64,000 nt of DNA. Origin: Rhabdornis inornatus (taxonomy: Eukaryota > Chordata > Aves > Passeriformes > Rhabdornithidae). Within the stretch, counting starts at the first letter, position 1. The number at the start of each line of letters is the position of its first letter. The position numbers were made by a program, and so were the translations under genes. Location of the stretch: NCBI GenBank assembly GCA_013397075.1, contig VWZS01003516.1:186001-250000 (forward strand), in the 5' to 3' direction. Positions 37,801 to 45,082 of this stretch are shown here, piece after piece. The notes beneath the pieces were generated by a model. It saw only the letters and a list, made by a program, of their open reading frames with translations, ran no database searches and was not told the origin of the DNA.

Positions 37801-39491
37801 ACATACTCTCCCACAGTTCACAGAAACTGTTAATTTAAGGAGATGGCACACTGGGCCTCCAGAAGACACTGTATATCCTGTTGGCCTGAAGTTCAGGGAA
37901 AAAAGAAAGAATGCAAGTAAAGAGATTTGTTAGAGCTTGTTAAACTAAAAAGCATAACAAAGACCAAACAGAAGCCTGAGGTGACTGTCCTCTTAGGAAG
38001 TGTATTTAGAAGAAACCTGGGGTTTAAAGCTACAGATTTGCAAGACGATTCTGCAAATTCTAAGACAGACTGTTACAATATTATTATTTATTAAGAAGCT
38101 AATTTAAAAATGCAAGACAGCACTTGAATGCATACAGATGATTTGCAGGATAGGCTGTCTCTTCATGTCCTTTCTATACCACCTCATGAGTTGATTTGCC
38201 CTCTGTAACTAGGACATGAACATTCTAGTATTTGCTGTACTAGCTGCCCCTAGATAAATTATTCCCAAGCTGGAAACCATTTAAATTAATTAACATCACT
38301 TCGTAAGTATATTTTAAGCAAAGAAGAGAAGAGGATTCCTGCAATCTGTTACTATAGGGTATCTAAACTTATTCAAGATTCAGGCTTACTCTGCTCAGCA
38401 CACAAGATCTCATTTTGAATACCACATCCAGCTTTAGGAAGTGCATTCAAGAAGGCTGTGGACAAACTCAACCTCAGAGATGTAAAGAAAACATAGCCAA
38501 TAGAAAAAGGCTAGAGGAGCTGTTAAACAAGACAAAATAAGCTTAATTCTAACAGAAGAGGGGTTCAGGAACAACCTAAAAAGCCATCATTACTGAGACA
38601 GAATCTGATGATGATTTGGGATATATATAACCTCTTCACTATCTTAACATTCAAACACTATCCTTCCTCTATGTTGATCCCAACTGAAATGAAATAGTCC
38701 ATCAATAATGGCAATGCAAGTCTGAGGTTTATTTTTTTCTTGTAGCCAGAAGCATTGGTTATTTTAAGACATTTGTAAACCATTAACAAATAGTAGGTCC
38801 AAACTGGAGCCCTGCTTTAGCAGTATTATGGCAATCAGCACCCTGATGTGATTTTAATCTTGCTTTCACTTCAGATCAATAACCCTGCCTTGACACTCAG
38901 CATTAGCATTTAAAGACTGAAAAGGCAAGGTAAGCTTCAGTACTCGAGGAGAAACACAGAAGGGATCATTCCATGATCTAGAACAATTCCATCAAAAACA
39001 TGAAGTACACTTTCCTTATGGAGAACAAGAATATTTAGTTGTTCACGTGATCATGGAAATTATTGCATAGCATGATCACAGAGAGAGGAAAATTTGAAGT
39101 GCAACTCTACAGATTATCTTTTTTTTTTTAAAAAAAAAAAGCAGCCTAGCACGATTTGTAAACATTTTTTAGAGCTAATTATCAGGAGTTGTATTAATTA
39201 CATCCTTTATTTACAACTGTCCATTCTTTTTCCTATACAGCAATAATTTTTCACAGTTCCTAACCAAATACTCACTGTTTGAATTTGTACATGCCCTTTA
39301 CTCAGACAACAGGTTTTCCTAGAGCTGACTTGGAGGGATGGCTGATTGAAGCAGGATACAATTTTCCCCCTCTCCCCAATTTGCACACATACAGCACAGA
39401 ATAAGTACAAACTCCAAGCTTTACATAAATACTCACCAGCTTTCGTATCATTATCCCAATCCCACGCTTCTAATATTAATGTGAACGACCT
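1712..39491 (-). CDS. JAG2: JAG2 (Jagged-2) Notch ligand, exons 3-25 of an expected 26; both ends missing
   Basis: Jagged-2 is a single-pass membrane protein that binds Notch receptors on neighbouring cells in trans and triggers their cleavage. The window shows, in protein order, the end of the MNNL domain (exon 3), the DSL domain (exon 4), 16 EGF-like repeats (exons 5-21), a cysteine-rich region (exons 22-23) and the juxtamembrane ectodomain (exons 24-25). The 23 exons join into one open frame of 2839 bases with matching phases and GT/AG junctions throughout. JAG2 is chosen over JAG1 because of the exon 8 repeat (HACVSNPCANGG), exon 10 (ANECEGKPC, LIGGYYCDCIPGW), exon 22 (VIGIGKPCW) and exon 25 (LAVTEVKVETIV). 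Exons 1-2 (signal peptide, most of MNNL) and exon 26 (transmembrane helix, cytoplasmic tail) were not found. The protein is therefore incomplete here because of the window edges; no frameshift or internal stop is seen. Confidence 0.97.
1869..2891 (-). other. JAG2: JAG2 intron 24
   Basis: This 1023-base intron is AT-rich and unique-looking. A short (TA)/(CA) alternation near 2865-2880 is the only simple sequence seen. Confidence 0.85.
2892..3023 (-). CDS. JAG2: JAG2 exon 24, juxtamembrane ectodomain
   Basis: This 132-base phase 0-0 exon, the same length as in JAG1, encodes GTTTENICSEIRYLPATRTV, then SRDRTLIILCDPSYSTENAV and EVAI. It matches the human JAG2 block beginning GTTVGAICSGIRSLPATR. 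The acceptor is CTTCTAACAG and the donor GTAAGT. Confidence 0.95.
3024..3460 (-). other. JAG2: JAG2 intron 23
   Basis: This 437-base AT-rich intron contains nothing recognisable apart from the splice sites. Confidence 0.85.
3461..3706 (-). CDS. JAG2: JAG2 exon 23, rest of cysteine-rich region
   Basis: This 246-base phase 0-0 exon (82 codons) encodes VWCGKKPCLLHKYWDNSN, then NQCPMGQECQEKYMKCFQPP, CTDWGECSASEPLPINIK and CLPNSGYLDNDCARITLIF, ending VPQ. The pattern matches the Jagged cysteine-rich domain, which Delta-type ligands lack. The acceptor is AATTTCTAG and the donor GTGAGA. Translation runs on past the donor into intron, so the exon end is set by the GT and by human JAG2 ending at VPQ. 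Confidence 0.96.
3707..4900 (-). other. JAG2: JAG2 intron 22
   Basis: This 1194-base intron contains a CR1-type 3' end at about 4207-4273. The remainder looks like ordinary AT-rich intron. Confidence 0.85.
4207..4273 (+). mobile_element. CR1-type LINE 3' end fragment
   Basis: The plus strand shows GGACTTGGATGATCC, then GGGTCCCTTCCAACTC, ending in ATTCTACAATTCCATG. This is the recognisable 3' terminus of avian/reptilian CR1 elements, ending in a degraded ATTCTATG-type repeat. It is a 5'-truncated dead copy lying antisense to JAG2. Confidence 0.8.
4901..5016 (-). CDS. JAG2: JAG2 exon 22, start of cysteine-rich (VWC-like) region
   Basis: This 116-base exon encodes VIGIGKPCWLKGMTFPHGSR, then WEQECNSCHCLDGRIDCTK, the N-terminal part of the Jagged cysteine-rich domain. 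VIGxGxxCW is specific to JAG2; JAG1 has VSGRPC. The acceptor is TTCTTTAG, the donor GTAGGC, and the phase 1 in and 0 out. Confidence 0.97.
5207..5320 (-). CDS. JAG2: JAG2 exon 21, EGF16 (last EGF repeat)
   Basis: This 114-base phase 1-1 exon encodes NIDECQSSPCGYGATCIDEI, then NGYRCTCPPGRIGPRCQE. CQSSPC fits the O-glucose consensus and CGYGATC the O-fucose consensus. The acceptor is TTCTGTCCAG. The donor is GTATTG, the least canonical in the gene, although the exon end AAG supports U1 pairing. Confidence 0.96.
5321..7523 (-). other. JAG2: JAG2 intron 20
   Basis: This 2.2 kb intron contains an A/C-rich simple tract at 6910-6950. Open frames around 6042-6413 and 6490-6779 have no recognisable domains and no homology I can name. 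Confidence 0.85.
6910..6950. repeat. A/C-rich simple tract
   Basis: This is an A/C-rich tract of AAAAC-like and CCCAAAAAAAA units. It is one of several similar tracts in this gene and carries no coding sequence. Confidence 0.6.
7524..7609 (-). CDS. JAG2: JAG2 exon 20, rest of EGF15
   Basis: This 86-base exon encodes [20 protein letters not shown], then FAGPDCRI, nearly identical to human JAG2. It carries a hydroxylation consensus ([12 protein letters not shown]). The acceptor is TATTTGCAG, the donor GTAAGT, and the phase 2 in and 1 out. Confidence 0.97.
7610..8480 (-). other. JAG2: JAG2 intron 19
   Basis: This 871-base AT-rich intron contains nothing recognisable. Confidence 0.85.
8481..8508 (-). 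CDS. JAG2: JAG2 exon 19 (28-base micro-exon), start of EGF15
   Basis: This 28-base exon encodes NTNDCNPHP and the first two bases of a Cys codon that is completed by exon 20. The size matches the 28-base exon 19 of JAG1. The acceptor is TTTTTTCTAG and the donor GTAAGT, both strong, as expected for so short an exon. It gives EGF15 a calcium-binding start. Confidence 0.95.
8509..9174 (-). other. JAG2: JAG2 intron 18
   Basis: This 666-base AT-rich intron contains nothing recognisable. Confidence 0.85.
9175..9291 (-). CDS. JAG2: JAG2 exon 18, EGF14
   Basis: This 117-base phase 1-1 exon encodes AKNSSCILNPCMNGGTCVGS, then GDSFSCICKEGWEGRTCTQ. NSS is a candidate N-glycosylation site and CMNGGTC an O-fucose consensus. 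The extra codon relative to the 114-base repeats is shared with JAG1. The acceptor is TTTTCAAAG, with A at -3, and the donor is GTAAGG. Confidence 0.96.
9292..10250 (-). other. JAG2: JAG2 intron 17
   Basis: This 959-base AT-rich intron contains nothing recognisable. Confidence 0.85.
10251..10364 (-). CDS. JAG2: JAG2 exon 17, EGF13
   Basis: This 114-base phase 1-1 exon encodes REYQCDANTCSNGGTCYDDG, then DTFRCSCPPEWIGSTCNT. CSNGGTC fits the O-fucose consensus. It is very close to human JAG2 (EFQCDAYTCSNGGTCYDSG). The acceptor is TGGTGTTTAG and the donor GTAAGC. Confidence 0.97.
10365..10736 (-). other. JAG2: JAG2 intron 16
   Basis: This 372-base AT-rich intron contains nothing recognisable. 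Confidence 0.85.
10737..10850 (-). CDS. JAG2: JAG2 exon 16, EGF12
   Basis: This 114-base phase 1-1 exon encodes NFNDCSPNPCHNGGRCID, then LVNDFYCECKNDWKGKTCHS. It is a calcium-binding type EGF. Arg occupies the O-fucose position, as in human JAG2 (HSRGRC). The acceptor is TTTTTTATAG and the donor GTAAGT. Confidence 0.97.
10851..11876 (-). other. JAG2: JAG2 intron 15
   Basis: This 1026-base intron contains nothing recognisable beyond its splice sites. Confidence 0.85.
11877..11990 (-). CDS. JAG2: JAG2 exon 15, EGF11
   Basis: This 114-base phase 1-1 exon encodes NINDCLGKPCKNGGTCID, then EVDSFRCFCSSGWEGELCDT. It is a calcium-binding EGF with an O-fucose consensus (CKNGGTC) and a hydroxylation consensus (CIDEVDSFRCFC). 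The acceptor is TTGTTGTAG and the donor GTGAGT. Confidence 0.97.
11991..12571 (-). other. JAG2: JAG2 intron 14
   Basis: This 581-base intron is crossed on the plus strand by a 156-codon open frame (12059-12529) with no domain or codon-use support. A short A run lies at about 12540-12550. Confidence 0.8.
12572..12736 (-). CDS. JAG2: JAG2 exon 14, rest of atypical EGF10
   Basis: This 165-base exon, the same length as in JAG1, encodes VIDSCTIEVFTNATQEGIRF, then ISSNVCGPHGRCISQPGG and NFTCACDRGFTGTYCHE. EGF10 is atypical because of a long inter-cysteine insert. That insert keeps a JAG1-like form here, whereas human JAG2 has a shorter Gly/Pro/Ala-rich version. NAT and NFT are candidate N-glycosylation sites. 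The acceptor is CTTTTTCAG, the donor GTAAGT, and the phase 1 to 1. Confidence 0.96.
13021..13171 (-). CDS. JAG2: JAG2 exon 13, EGF9 and start of EGF10
   Basis: This 151-base exon, the same length as in JAG1, encodes MDIDFCEPNPCQNGAKCYDL, then GGDYYCACPDDYDGKNCSHL and KDHCKNNSCK. The SHLKDHC stretch is closer to JAG1 than to human JAG2, which has SVPREPC. NNS and NCS form possible N-glycosylation sequons. The acceptor is CTCTTACAG, the donor GTACCT, and the phase 0 in and 1 out. The first codon is ATG, an internal Met and not a start. Confidence 0.96.
13655..13762 (-). mobile_element. CR1-type LINE 3' end fragment
   Basis: The plus strand reads as the reverse complement of a CR1 3' end: TTGGAAGGGACCTCTAGAGG, then CCTGCTCAAAGTAGGTCTAG, then AGCTGCTCGGGGCCTT. 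The copy is truncated and in the same orientation as JAG2. Confidence 0.85.
15074..15112. repeat. AT-only low-complexity stretch
   Basis: A run made almost only of A and T with TATATAATATAA-like units. It is likely a decayed (TA)n microsatellite. Confidence 0.5.
15517..15690 (-). CDS. JAG2: JAG2 exon 12, rest of EGF7 and EGF8
   Basis: This 174-base phase 0-0 exon encodes DEVNGYHCLCPRGFTGKNCE for EGF7. EGF8 follows: ETNECESNPCQNGGRCKD, then LVNGFTCLCSQGFSGVFCE. CESNPC fits the O-glucose consensus. EGF8 has Arg at the O-fucose position, so it should not be fucosylated. The acceptor is CTCTGTGAAG, an A at -3 that is weaker than the usual C or T, behind a good pyrimidine tract. The donor is GTGAGG. 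Confidence 0.96.
15960..16006 (-). CDS. JAG2: JAG2 exon 11, first part of EGF7
   Basis: This 47-base exon has the same size as JAG1 exon 11. It completes an Asn codon and encodes INDCHGQCQHGGTCK, the N-terminal third of EGF7, with an O-fucose consensus (CQHGGTC) and a calcium-binding start (NINDC). The acceptor is TATCCATAG and the donor GTAACT. The phase is 1 in and 0 out, and the next exon starts directly with an Asp codon. Confidence 0.96.
16007..16535 (-). other. JAG2: JAG2 intron 10
   Basis: This 529-base, very AT-rich intron contains a 13-base direct repeat at 16320-16332 and 16339-16351 and nothing else recognisable. Confidence 0.85.
16320..16351. repeat. 13-base direct repeat, period 19
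   Basis: AAAGTGTATATCT occurs at 16320-16332 and again at 16339-16351, separated by AAGTGT. It is probably a local slippage duplication. Confidence 0.7.
16536..16649 (-). CDS. JAG2: JAG2 exon 10, EGF6
   Basis: This 114-base phase 1-1 exon encodes DANECEGKPCVNAYSCKN, then LIGGYYCDCIPGWTGVNCHI. It is one of the segments most diagnostic of JAG2. CVNAYSC keeps the O-fucose consensus. Skipping it would keep the frame, and a human JAG2 isoform lacking EGF6 is known, so the same event is possible here. The acceptor is TTTCACAG. The donor is GTTAGT, a mild departure from consensus at +3. Confidence 0.97.
16650..17211 (-). other. JAG2: JAG2 intron 9
   Basis: This 562-base intron contains nothing recognisable. 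Confidence 0.85.
17212..17325 (-). CDS. JAG2: JAG2 exon 9, EGF5 (calcium-binding type)
   Basis: This 114-base phase 1-1 exon encodes DIDECASNPCAQGGTCIDGV, then NAFECICPQQWIGATCQL. DIDEC is a calcium-binding EGF start, CASNPC an O-glucose consensus, CAQGGTC an O-fucose consensus, and CIDGVNAFECIC a beta-hydroxylation consensus. The acceptor is CTTTGCAG and the donor GTAAGT. Confidence 0.97.
17326..18140 (-). other. JAG2: JAG2 intron 8
   Basis: This 815-base intron contains a T/G-rich tract at 17601-17640, which includes the only ambiguous base of the window (N at 17627). Confidence 0.85.
17601..17640. repeat. T/G-rich simple tract with one ambiguous base
   Basis: This is a short T/G-rich tract (GGGTTTTTTGGTTTG-like) with N at 17627. 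The ambiguity probably reflects homopolymer length uncertainty in the assembly. Confidence 0.6.
18141..18254 (-). CDS. JAG2: JAG2 exon 8, EGF4
   Basis: This 114-base symmetric (phase 1-1) exon encodes AEHACVSNPCANGGICHEI followed by SSGFKCHCPSGWSGPTCAV. The CVSNPC motif fits the O-glucose consensus (C-x-S-x-P-C). The O-fucose position that is Ser in human JAG2 (CANGGSC) is Ile here, so that site appears lost. The acceptor is CTCCCCAG and the donor GTGGGT. Confidence 0.97.
18255..20187 (-). other. JAG2: JAG2 intron 7
   Basis: This 1.9 kb intron contains no recognisable element. A plus-strand open frame at 19255-19662 (135 codons) has no visible domain. A local repeat of GGTAACTTTTGGTAACTT lies at about 18821-18836. 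Confidence 0.8.
20188..20307 (-). CDS. JAG2: JAG2 exon 7, EGF3
   Basis: This 120-base exon encodes one complete EGF repeat: DLNYCGSHHPCLNGGTCMN, then TEPDEYRCACPDGYSGKNCEI. The segment CLNGGTC fits the O-fucosylation consensus (C-x4-S/T-C). The acceptor is TGTGTGCAG and the donor GTACTT, the same unusual hexamer as exon 6. The phase is 1 to 1. The local GC content is higher than in the flanking introns. Confidence 0.96.
20308..20696 (-). other. JAG2: JAG2 intron 6
   Basis: This 389-base intron contains an A-run near 20617-20629 and nothing else recognisable. Confidence 0.85.
20697..20827 (-). CDS. JAG2: JAG2 exon 6, end of EGF1 and EGF2
   Basis: This 131-base exon, the same length as in JAG1, encodes the end of EGF1 (CHYGWQGQFCDE) and EGF2 (CVRYPGCAHGSCNEPWQC, then NCETNWGGLLCNK). 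These short, non-calcium-binding repeats belong to the rigid DSL-EGF2 receptor-binding unit. The acceptor is CATCTTAG. The donor is GTACTT, weaker than consensus at +3 to +6. The phase is 2 in and 1 out. Confidence 0.96.
22308..22325. repeat. (GCA)6 microsatellite
   Basis: There are six perfect GCA units in intron 5. They are non-coding here. Confidence 0.85.
23229..23262. repeat. Poly-A plus A/C-rich tract
   Basis: About 16 A residues are followed by CCAAAAAACCCCAAACC-like sequence. The same style of tract occurs at 51233-51286. Confidence 0.7.
24427..24505 (+). mobile_element. Possible degraded CR1-type 3' end
   Basis: The plus strand has CTCCTTGGGCAAAGAGG, then GGACTAGATGACCCTGG, then GTCCAGACTCCATAAG. 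The GGACTAGATGACC core fits a decayed CR1 3' terminus, but the terminal repeat is not clear. Confidence 0.45.
29712..29743. repeat. A/C-rich (AAAAC)n tract
   Basis: Short AAAAC repeats end in an A8 run and CCC. Confidence 0.65.
31431..31500. repeat. A/C-rich tract just downstream of exon 5
   Basis: About 70 bases contain only A and C apart from the edges, built of CCAAA and AAAAC units. In the JAG2 transcript it reads as U/G-rich sequence beginning about 20 nucleotides after the exon 5 donor. Confidence 0.8.
31520..31580 (-). CDS. JAG2: JAG2 exon 5, first half of EGF1
   Basis: This 61-base exon encodes AVCKQGCNLLHGGCSVPGEC and then AA of a Lys codon. It is the first part of EGF-like repeat 1, which packs against the DSL domain in Jagged structures. 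The length is identical to JAG1 exon 5. The acceptor is TGTCTACAG and the donor GTAAGT. A long T/G-rich tract (in the transcript sense) starts about 18 bases past the exon end. Intron 5 downstream is 10.7 kb. Confidence 0.96.
31581..32536 (-). other. JAG2: JAG2 intron 4
   Basis: This 956-base intron contains nothing recognisable. Confidence 0.85.
32537..32791 (-). CDS. JAG2: JAG2 exon 4, DSL (Delta/Serrate/LAG-2) domain
   Basis: This 255-base exon has the same length as JAG1 exon 4. It encodes the link from the MNNL domain (ENLLIERVAHAGMINPEDRW) followed by the whole DSL domain, the receptor-contacting module. Visible landmarks are CDENYYSALCNKFC, the loop CGPRDDFVGHYTCD and NKACMEGWMGEECKQ, with the six DSL cysteines in place. 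In the loop, Gly stands where human JAG1 and JAG2 have Arg (CRPR), and Val stands where they have the second Phe of DFFGH. The acceptor is CCAAAAAG and the donor GTAGTA. It enters in phase 1 and ends in phase 1. Confidence 0.97.
34837..35050 (-). mobile_element. CR1-type LINE 3' end fragment (longest copy here)
   Basis: The plus strand reads as the reverse complement of an avian CR1 3' end: AGAATCACAGA, then GGGAAAGACCTTTAAAGGTC, CCACCACTAAACCATGTCCC, then ACCTCCAGGGATGGTGACAC and CCACTTCCCTGGGCAG. It ends less clearly near 35050. It is a 5'-truncated copy in the same orientation as JAG2. Confidence 0.92.
36905..37038. repeat. T/G-rich low-complexity tract
   Basis: About 130 bases are dominated by TTTTG-type units, including T12 near its start and G7 near 37011-37017. 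The 87-codon frame through it is a composition artefact. Confidence 0.75.
39118..39141. repeat. T11A11 perfect palindrome
   Basis: C, eleven T, eleven A and G form a 24-base perfect inverted repeat with no loop, about 300 bases into intron 3. It could arise by homopolymer expansion or be an assembly or sequencing artefact. Confidence 0.7.
39437..39491 (-). CDS. JAG2: JAG2 exon 3, end of MNNL (C2-like) domain
   Basis: This 55-base exon encodes RSFTLILEAWDWDNDTKA plus the first base of a Gly codon. It corresponds to the conserved SFTLLVEAWD strand at the end of the Jagged N-terminal C2/MNNL domain, a domain that can bind phospholipid in the family. The acceptor is TTTTTTTTCAG and the donor GTGAGT. 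It starts in phase 0 and ends in phase 1, which joins cleanly to exon 4 (G|GT GAA). It is the most upstream coding exon I could find; the preceding exon 2 must lie more than 24 kb upstream. Confidence 0.93.
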
Positions 39492-42400
39492 CTGAAAAAA
39501 AACAAGACACCAATTAGACAGTAATAAAACTGTTATAACCAGACAAACTGATTTGAAATAAGCAGATATTACTGCTACAAGAAAGCCAACTGAAAGCAGT
39601 TGAAAATTTCACTTCTCTGTTGTCATGTGAAAGCCCTTGAAGGCATCTTCTCAAAAGCATGAAATAAAACAATATTAGAAATTGTGGGACAAACCATGCT
39701 AACAGCAAAACAAAAACATTCCATGCACACACACATTGAGGACTGAATTATTATTACTCTCCTCCCACTGCATCTAATTCTCAGCTTTGCTTCGCCACAG
39801 AAATCTTTTTCAGAAGCAGCCCTAAAAGGTTTAGATGAGATGAGGTTCTGAACCTTGGGAAACAGCTGGGATATTTAAGACTTAAACAACTGAACCACCT
39901 CCCCTAAAAAGGAATGAGAGCCACCCTTTAGACAGCACATGAAAGATAATTCTATACCAGATCGGTTTTACAGAAAAACATAACTAAAGAAGAAATACAC
40001 AATTCACCCTGCACCTATAAAAAATGTAGGCATCTTTCTCATGAAGGGGTAGCATAAAAAACAGATCTGTAAAAGACACGGCAGAAACAATTACTACAGT
40101 AAGCACACCTGGTACTGTACTTTCCCCTGAGGAAAGAAAAAACATTATTTCAGACAGTTCTTAAATGATTTAGAAAAAATATGAATATTACTTCACTAAA
40201 CCAAGACCTCAGGCATTTTCCTGGGTTTATGATCAAATACGTAGGACAGATGTTGACATTCAAATGCAAAACTTATTTAGAAAAAAGTTATGCATACAGG
40301 TAATTTTTAACTGCTTTGAGTGGAACAAGCATAGCTGTCAAACCATTCAGCTTTGATAGTTTCCAAGTGCTACAAGTAACATTGAGATCCTCACATACAT
40401 TCAAAATCAAGAAAAAATCACCAAGAAGAGAAAAGAGTTATTGCACCACTATCCTAAAGTCCTCCTATACACATCTTCATGCAGAGCCAAGCCCTAATGT
40501 GTGCACAATTCACAGCCTAATGATCTATAAATTCCCATGGATATGGGGACATTCAGCCAAGAAACTGCAAGGACCCTCTTTATAAGAGGATTATGTAAGA
40601 ATTCAGCCATCTTTCACAGGGTCATTAGGACTATTTTACTGTTACATCAAGAAATGTGTGATTTTATTTTAAGATAGCTACTTACGTGCTTCACACACTC
40701 CTCAACACCACACCAAGGAGGGCTGATCTAACACTGAAACCTCCCCACTTTAAAATAGCAGCAACAATGGGATCAGTGCAGCACCTCAAGCAGAAGGACT
40801 CTGTTTGAGGTCTTCCATGACTACAGCAGAGATCATTCTACCCAGAAATGCACTTGAGTGCTTATTTTCCTACTGCTCAGTCACAAACCACAACTCAGCC
40901 TTTGAAAGTAAGTCTTTCTACTGTGTTTTCAGCTTCAGACATATACTAGGAAAGATGATTTTACATCACTGAAACAGGAACAGGTTTAGTGGTGACTACT
41001 TCGATTAGACTAAAGAAAGGAAGTGAAAAGGGAGCTCAGCAGTGACCATACTGGACAGAGACATACTTGAGTTTGTATTTATGTATGTATTTATTAATAT
41101 TTTGTATTAATGTGTCCATTGTCCTTGGAAGTGTTTTATCTGATCTCAACGGAGAGAGATCAGTTGAGAAAGCAAAGGGCTCTACCTCTGGGGTATGACA
41201 GCACAGCTCAATTTCACCCAATTTTTAAAGACAAATATTAGCAGAACATTTCAGTAGCTTCACCCTCCAACTCCCTGCACTCCCCAGTCTCAGCACTTAG
41301 AGAAGCAGATAGGATTCTACTGTACTCTCAAAACACTACCTGCAACCCCTCTTCCTATAACTGCTACCTGAAAAAAAACATTCATACATTGAATAGCTGA
41401 GAAAATAAGTTCGATATAATACTGCCCTAATATCATCTTCTGGCAATGACATGTCCCCTTATTTTGCATGAAAATTGTGAACTAATCTAGGCAGAATTCT
41501 GCCAATCAGTGTAAGGTCCAAAGTTATCCACATCTTTCACTTTTAACTGCTTGCCTTCTAACATATCCCTTAGTTTTCCTGTGTTCTATTGCTTTGTATT
41601 AGAAGTATAGACCAGTGCTCAAGTGCTTCCAGACATCCATTTACTTAAGGGCTGGTCTTTCCTACTGCAAACTGGCTGTTGCACCTGGCTGCCAACAAAA
41701 GGCAGCAAAACATTTAAGATTGTCTTAGGAAACAGACCAGTCATCTATGCTTTCCTATCTCATCATTTGAAAGCAGATTTGTATCTGTGCTCAGGATGCT
41801 AAGGGATTTGTTGTCATGGGTAAAGAGTTCTACACAATGTACTGTTCCAGCATGATCATGCTGGATAGTGTGAATGGGGATAAAGAAGCATTCTACACAT
41901 TTTAAGATGCTTAAAACAAGAAATCCCACAGCTCTGGTGGCAAACCTCATGGTCTAAGTTGGTGTCATCTCTGGAGCAGAAAATATTGCTTTACAATCTT
42001 ATAAAAACTCAATAGTACATTATGAGCAACTATGACTCTGGTGCAGAGCTGCTCCCCCAAAATGTGGAGGAGCCCACACAGCTCATGCTGTGGCTTTGCA
42101 AGCCCCAGGTCCCACAGGCCTGGTCCCCAGCATTTGCTTTGGCCATCCTGCCACTAGCCACCATCAAGGACCACAGCCCACCTGTAATGAGTTTAAAGAA
42201 CCTACACAACAGAAACAAGACAAAGACTTTTAAATCCTTTCACTTCCCTGTGTCTACTTCTATGGGTGACCAGGCTGGCACTTGGCTGTTCACACATGAA
42301 CAAGCATCTGGAGTGTAAGCTTTCAGGAAGGCTTGCAGTCATACTTGCAGGAGATTAGAGATGTTAATCATATGGCAGTACACAGCATTGAGGGACAAAT

Positions 42401-45082
42401 GTGTGCTTACTGGACCGTCAGTTTCAGCTGGGACAGTTCTCAGTGGTGCAATTTCTACTCTCTGCTGTGTTACATGGTCACCCTTTAAAAAATCCCATAT
42501 AGACACAGAAAGAGTGCAACCATAAAACTGATTTTTATGGCTATTTTACCTCTAGAGAAGATAGTTAAGGTTACCAACCCAACCTGCCACCCTTCCTCAT
42601 CTCCAGCTGGCCAATAGCTTGAAAGAAGAATTCCTCCCTGTGGCAGTGCAATGGATCATCACATTACAACTACTACACCTCAAAAGAGAAAACTGCCCCT
42701 TAACCCACTCATTCAGAAAACCCAGTCTTTCCCACTACCACATGTATCAAGTCTTGCACTAGATCTGCTTCTATTTCTTTGAATTTTGCACTTCACTTTA
42801 AAACAACAGCTGAAAACTCACAAAAAAAACATCTGTGTTACTAAATATGTTCATAATATGCAGCACTGAGAGCTTCCCAGTTATGGCTCAATTATCAAAA
42901 ACACATTTCATTACCAAAGTGATTTATTAGGGGAAATTATAACCTCCATACACTCACCCAGAACATAATCTTACCTAATAACCAGAGTAAGCACTTTAAT
43001 AACACTAATGGATATAAATTTTAAAGGATATTTTCAGCTTCATACTGGCCATACTCATTTTATGAATTCTACCACAGCTGACATTAATCACCTCTACACT
43101 CTTCTACAGAAAGTCTTAACACAGACTAACCAACACATCTACTGACACCAGCTGCAAGTAACTCATCTATAGCAGACACTAGAAATCTTTCTTAAATTGT
43201 GCTTACAGAAAACAGCAACAGAACTTGCATCAATTTAGCTCTTGTCCAGAACCTAAGGACTACCCATACAGCAAATCTTTAACTCACTCACATCATCCAG
43301 CAGTGTCTTGGCTTTTTGATGTATCTTTAATATGAACAGACTTGCTTAAAAGTTATTTAAGAACGTGTTCTCCGTAGAGACTGTTGATGTAAGTGTGCTG
43401 AAGTTCATGCATAAATTGAACAAAAACACTACACAAGTATCCCAGGAATGCCCCAAAATCACAAGCCTTACACATAACACACACACCCCACCACATCTGC
43501 TTCTTTAACTTGCGCACAACTTGCTGTAGGCTAATAGAACACCAGGACATCTATATTCCAGTCTGTTCTGATGGATACAAAAAGCTTTGTGAGGTAGTAT
43601 CTGGTGTTCATTTCAACCAGTGCTAGCAAAATATTTAGAAAATATTGTTAAAGTGACCATGATACAGATTTGTGGGGGGGAGGTGGGGGTATGGAACCAA
43701 CAGCACTGGAAACAGACTTTACTGATCTGGTGATTAGGTTTATTTTTTTGCAAAGAATTAAACACATCATCATTTGTGCTCATCAAATCAAAACTCAGAA
43801 GATGTTAAAGTCAGAAAAGCATCAGTGCACTTCTGCAGAAGAGCACACCTTATGCAAGAGCTACTTCGTAGGAGTTAACTAAACAGATATGCCAAGTAGC
43901 TTGGAAAGATACAAATTAAGTTTGTTTATCCTGGTGATGCTGCCTCAGTTGTGTTTTTTTTCTCAGGATTGGTGTTGACACAAGCAACTTCAAAGCATTA
44001 TTCCACTGTTTACACTAAACAAAACACTCCTCAGACTATCCCAGCGACCTCCTTTCTGGGGAGGGGGGAAACAAGACCTGTAATATTGGTTTGGCACTGC
44101 ATTTTCATGAACTATTACTATCACCTTGATATCTGCAGATCAACATTCAAAAGGTAGGGGTTTTTTGGCAAACCAGTCATGCCAGAATTTTCACCTCAAG
44201 AAAGATGATCAATCTGATGACAGAATTTTCAGCCAGGTACAGAACTTCTCCAACCCACAGTCTGAAAAATGCCAAAGGTGAAGTTTGAGCTGAAATCAAT
44301 ACTTGAAGTTTCCTGCATCAATAACATTCTATTGTGATTTTTATGCCAACAGACAAAAAATTATTAATTTCACACAAATAAAAGGACTGACTGGATTTTC
44401 TACACAGAAAAATGTTTTAAGAATCAGCTATGAAGTAGAAAAAAAGTGTGGCTCCTAAACAAATCCCAAGGCCACCTTATCTTCCTGTTCTACAGTCACA
44501 CAGTAAATGCAGGGTCTCATCTCCAGTAAATACTGTTTCTTCTCAAACCTCAATTAAGCACAAGTAACTCAAACATTTCAACTGTCCAAACACTGGATAG
44601 CATATCACTAGTCTTACTGCAGGTTAATTTTTGTAACTTCTGGAACAAGCCACCAGCAATATTTCTTGCAGCCAAGTCACCAAGTCTTGATCAGCACAGT
44701 CAATTCTCATACTTGCTTTCATAAGAAACTTTGAGTCAAGTGAGACAAGCACAGGTCTGGGGGCTTCCCCCGCCTTTTTTTTGTTTCAGCACCTCTCCCC
44801 CTCCCCCAGGCAGCCTGCTTGCCATGGAAAAAGCTGACTTCAAGGCAAGCATATTCCATTTCCTTCCCCAGGAACTCTGCAGCAAGTTCATACAACTTCC
44901 TCATGAATAACCCAGAGGTGGAAAGTGAATAAGGAAGAAACAAAGAAAGATTCTGAGAAGATCTAGGACTCAGCCAGTACAAGTTTAAGGGCAGACAGAC
45001 AGTCTGCAGGTTTATCTTTTAGAAACAGACATTATAAAGTCATAATAGGAACCTTTACTGAAGGAGTAAATCATCCCCATTT

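Larger units (their letters stand above)
32792..39436 (-). other. JAG2: JAG2 intron 3 (6.6 kb)
   Basis: This intron contains a long CR1 fragment (34837-35050), a T/G-rich tract (36905-37038) and a T11A11 palindrome (39118-39141). No exon or RNA gene was recognised. Confidence 0.85.
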
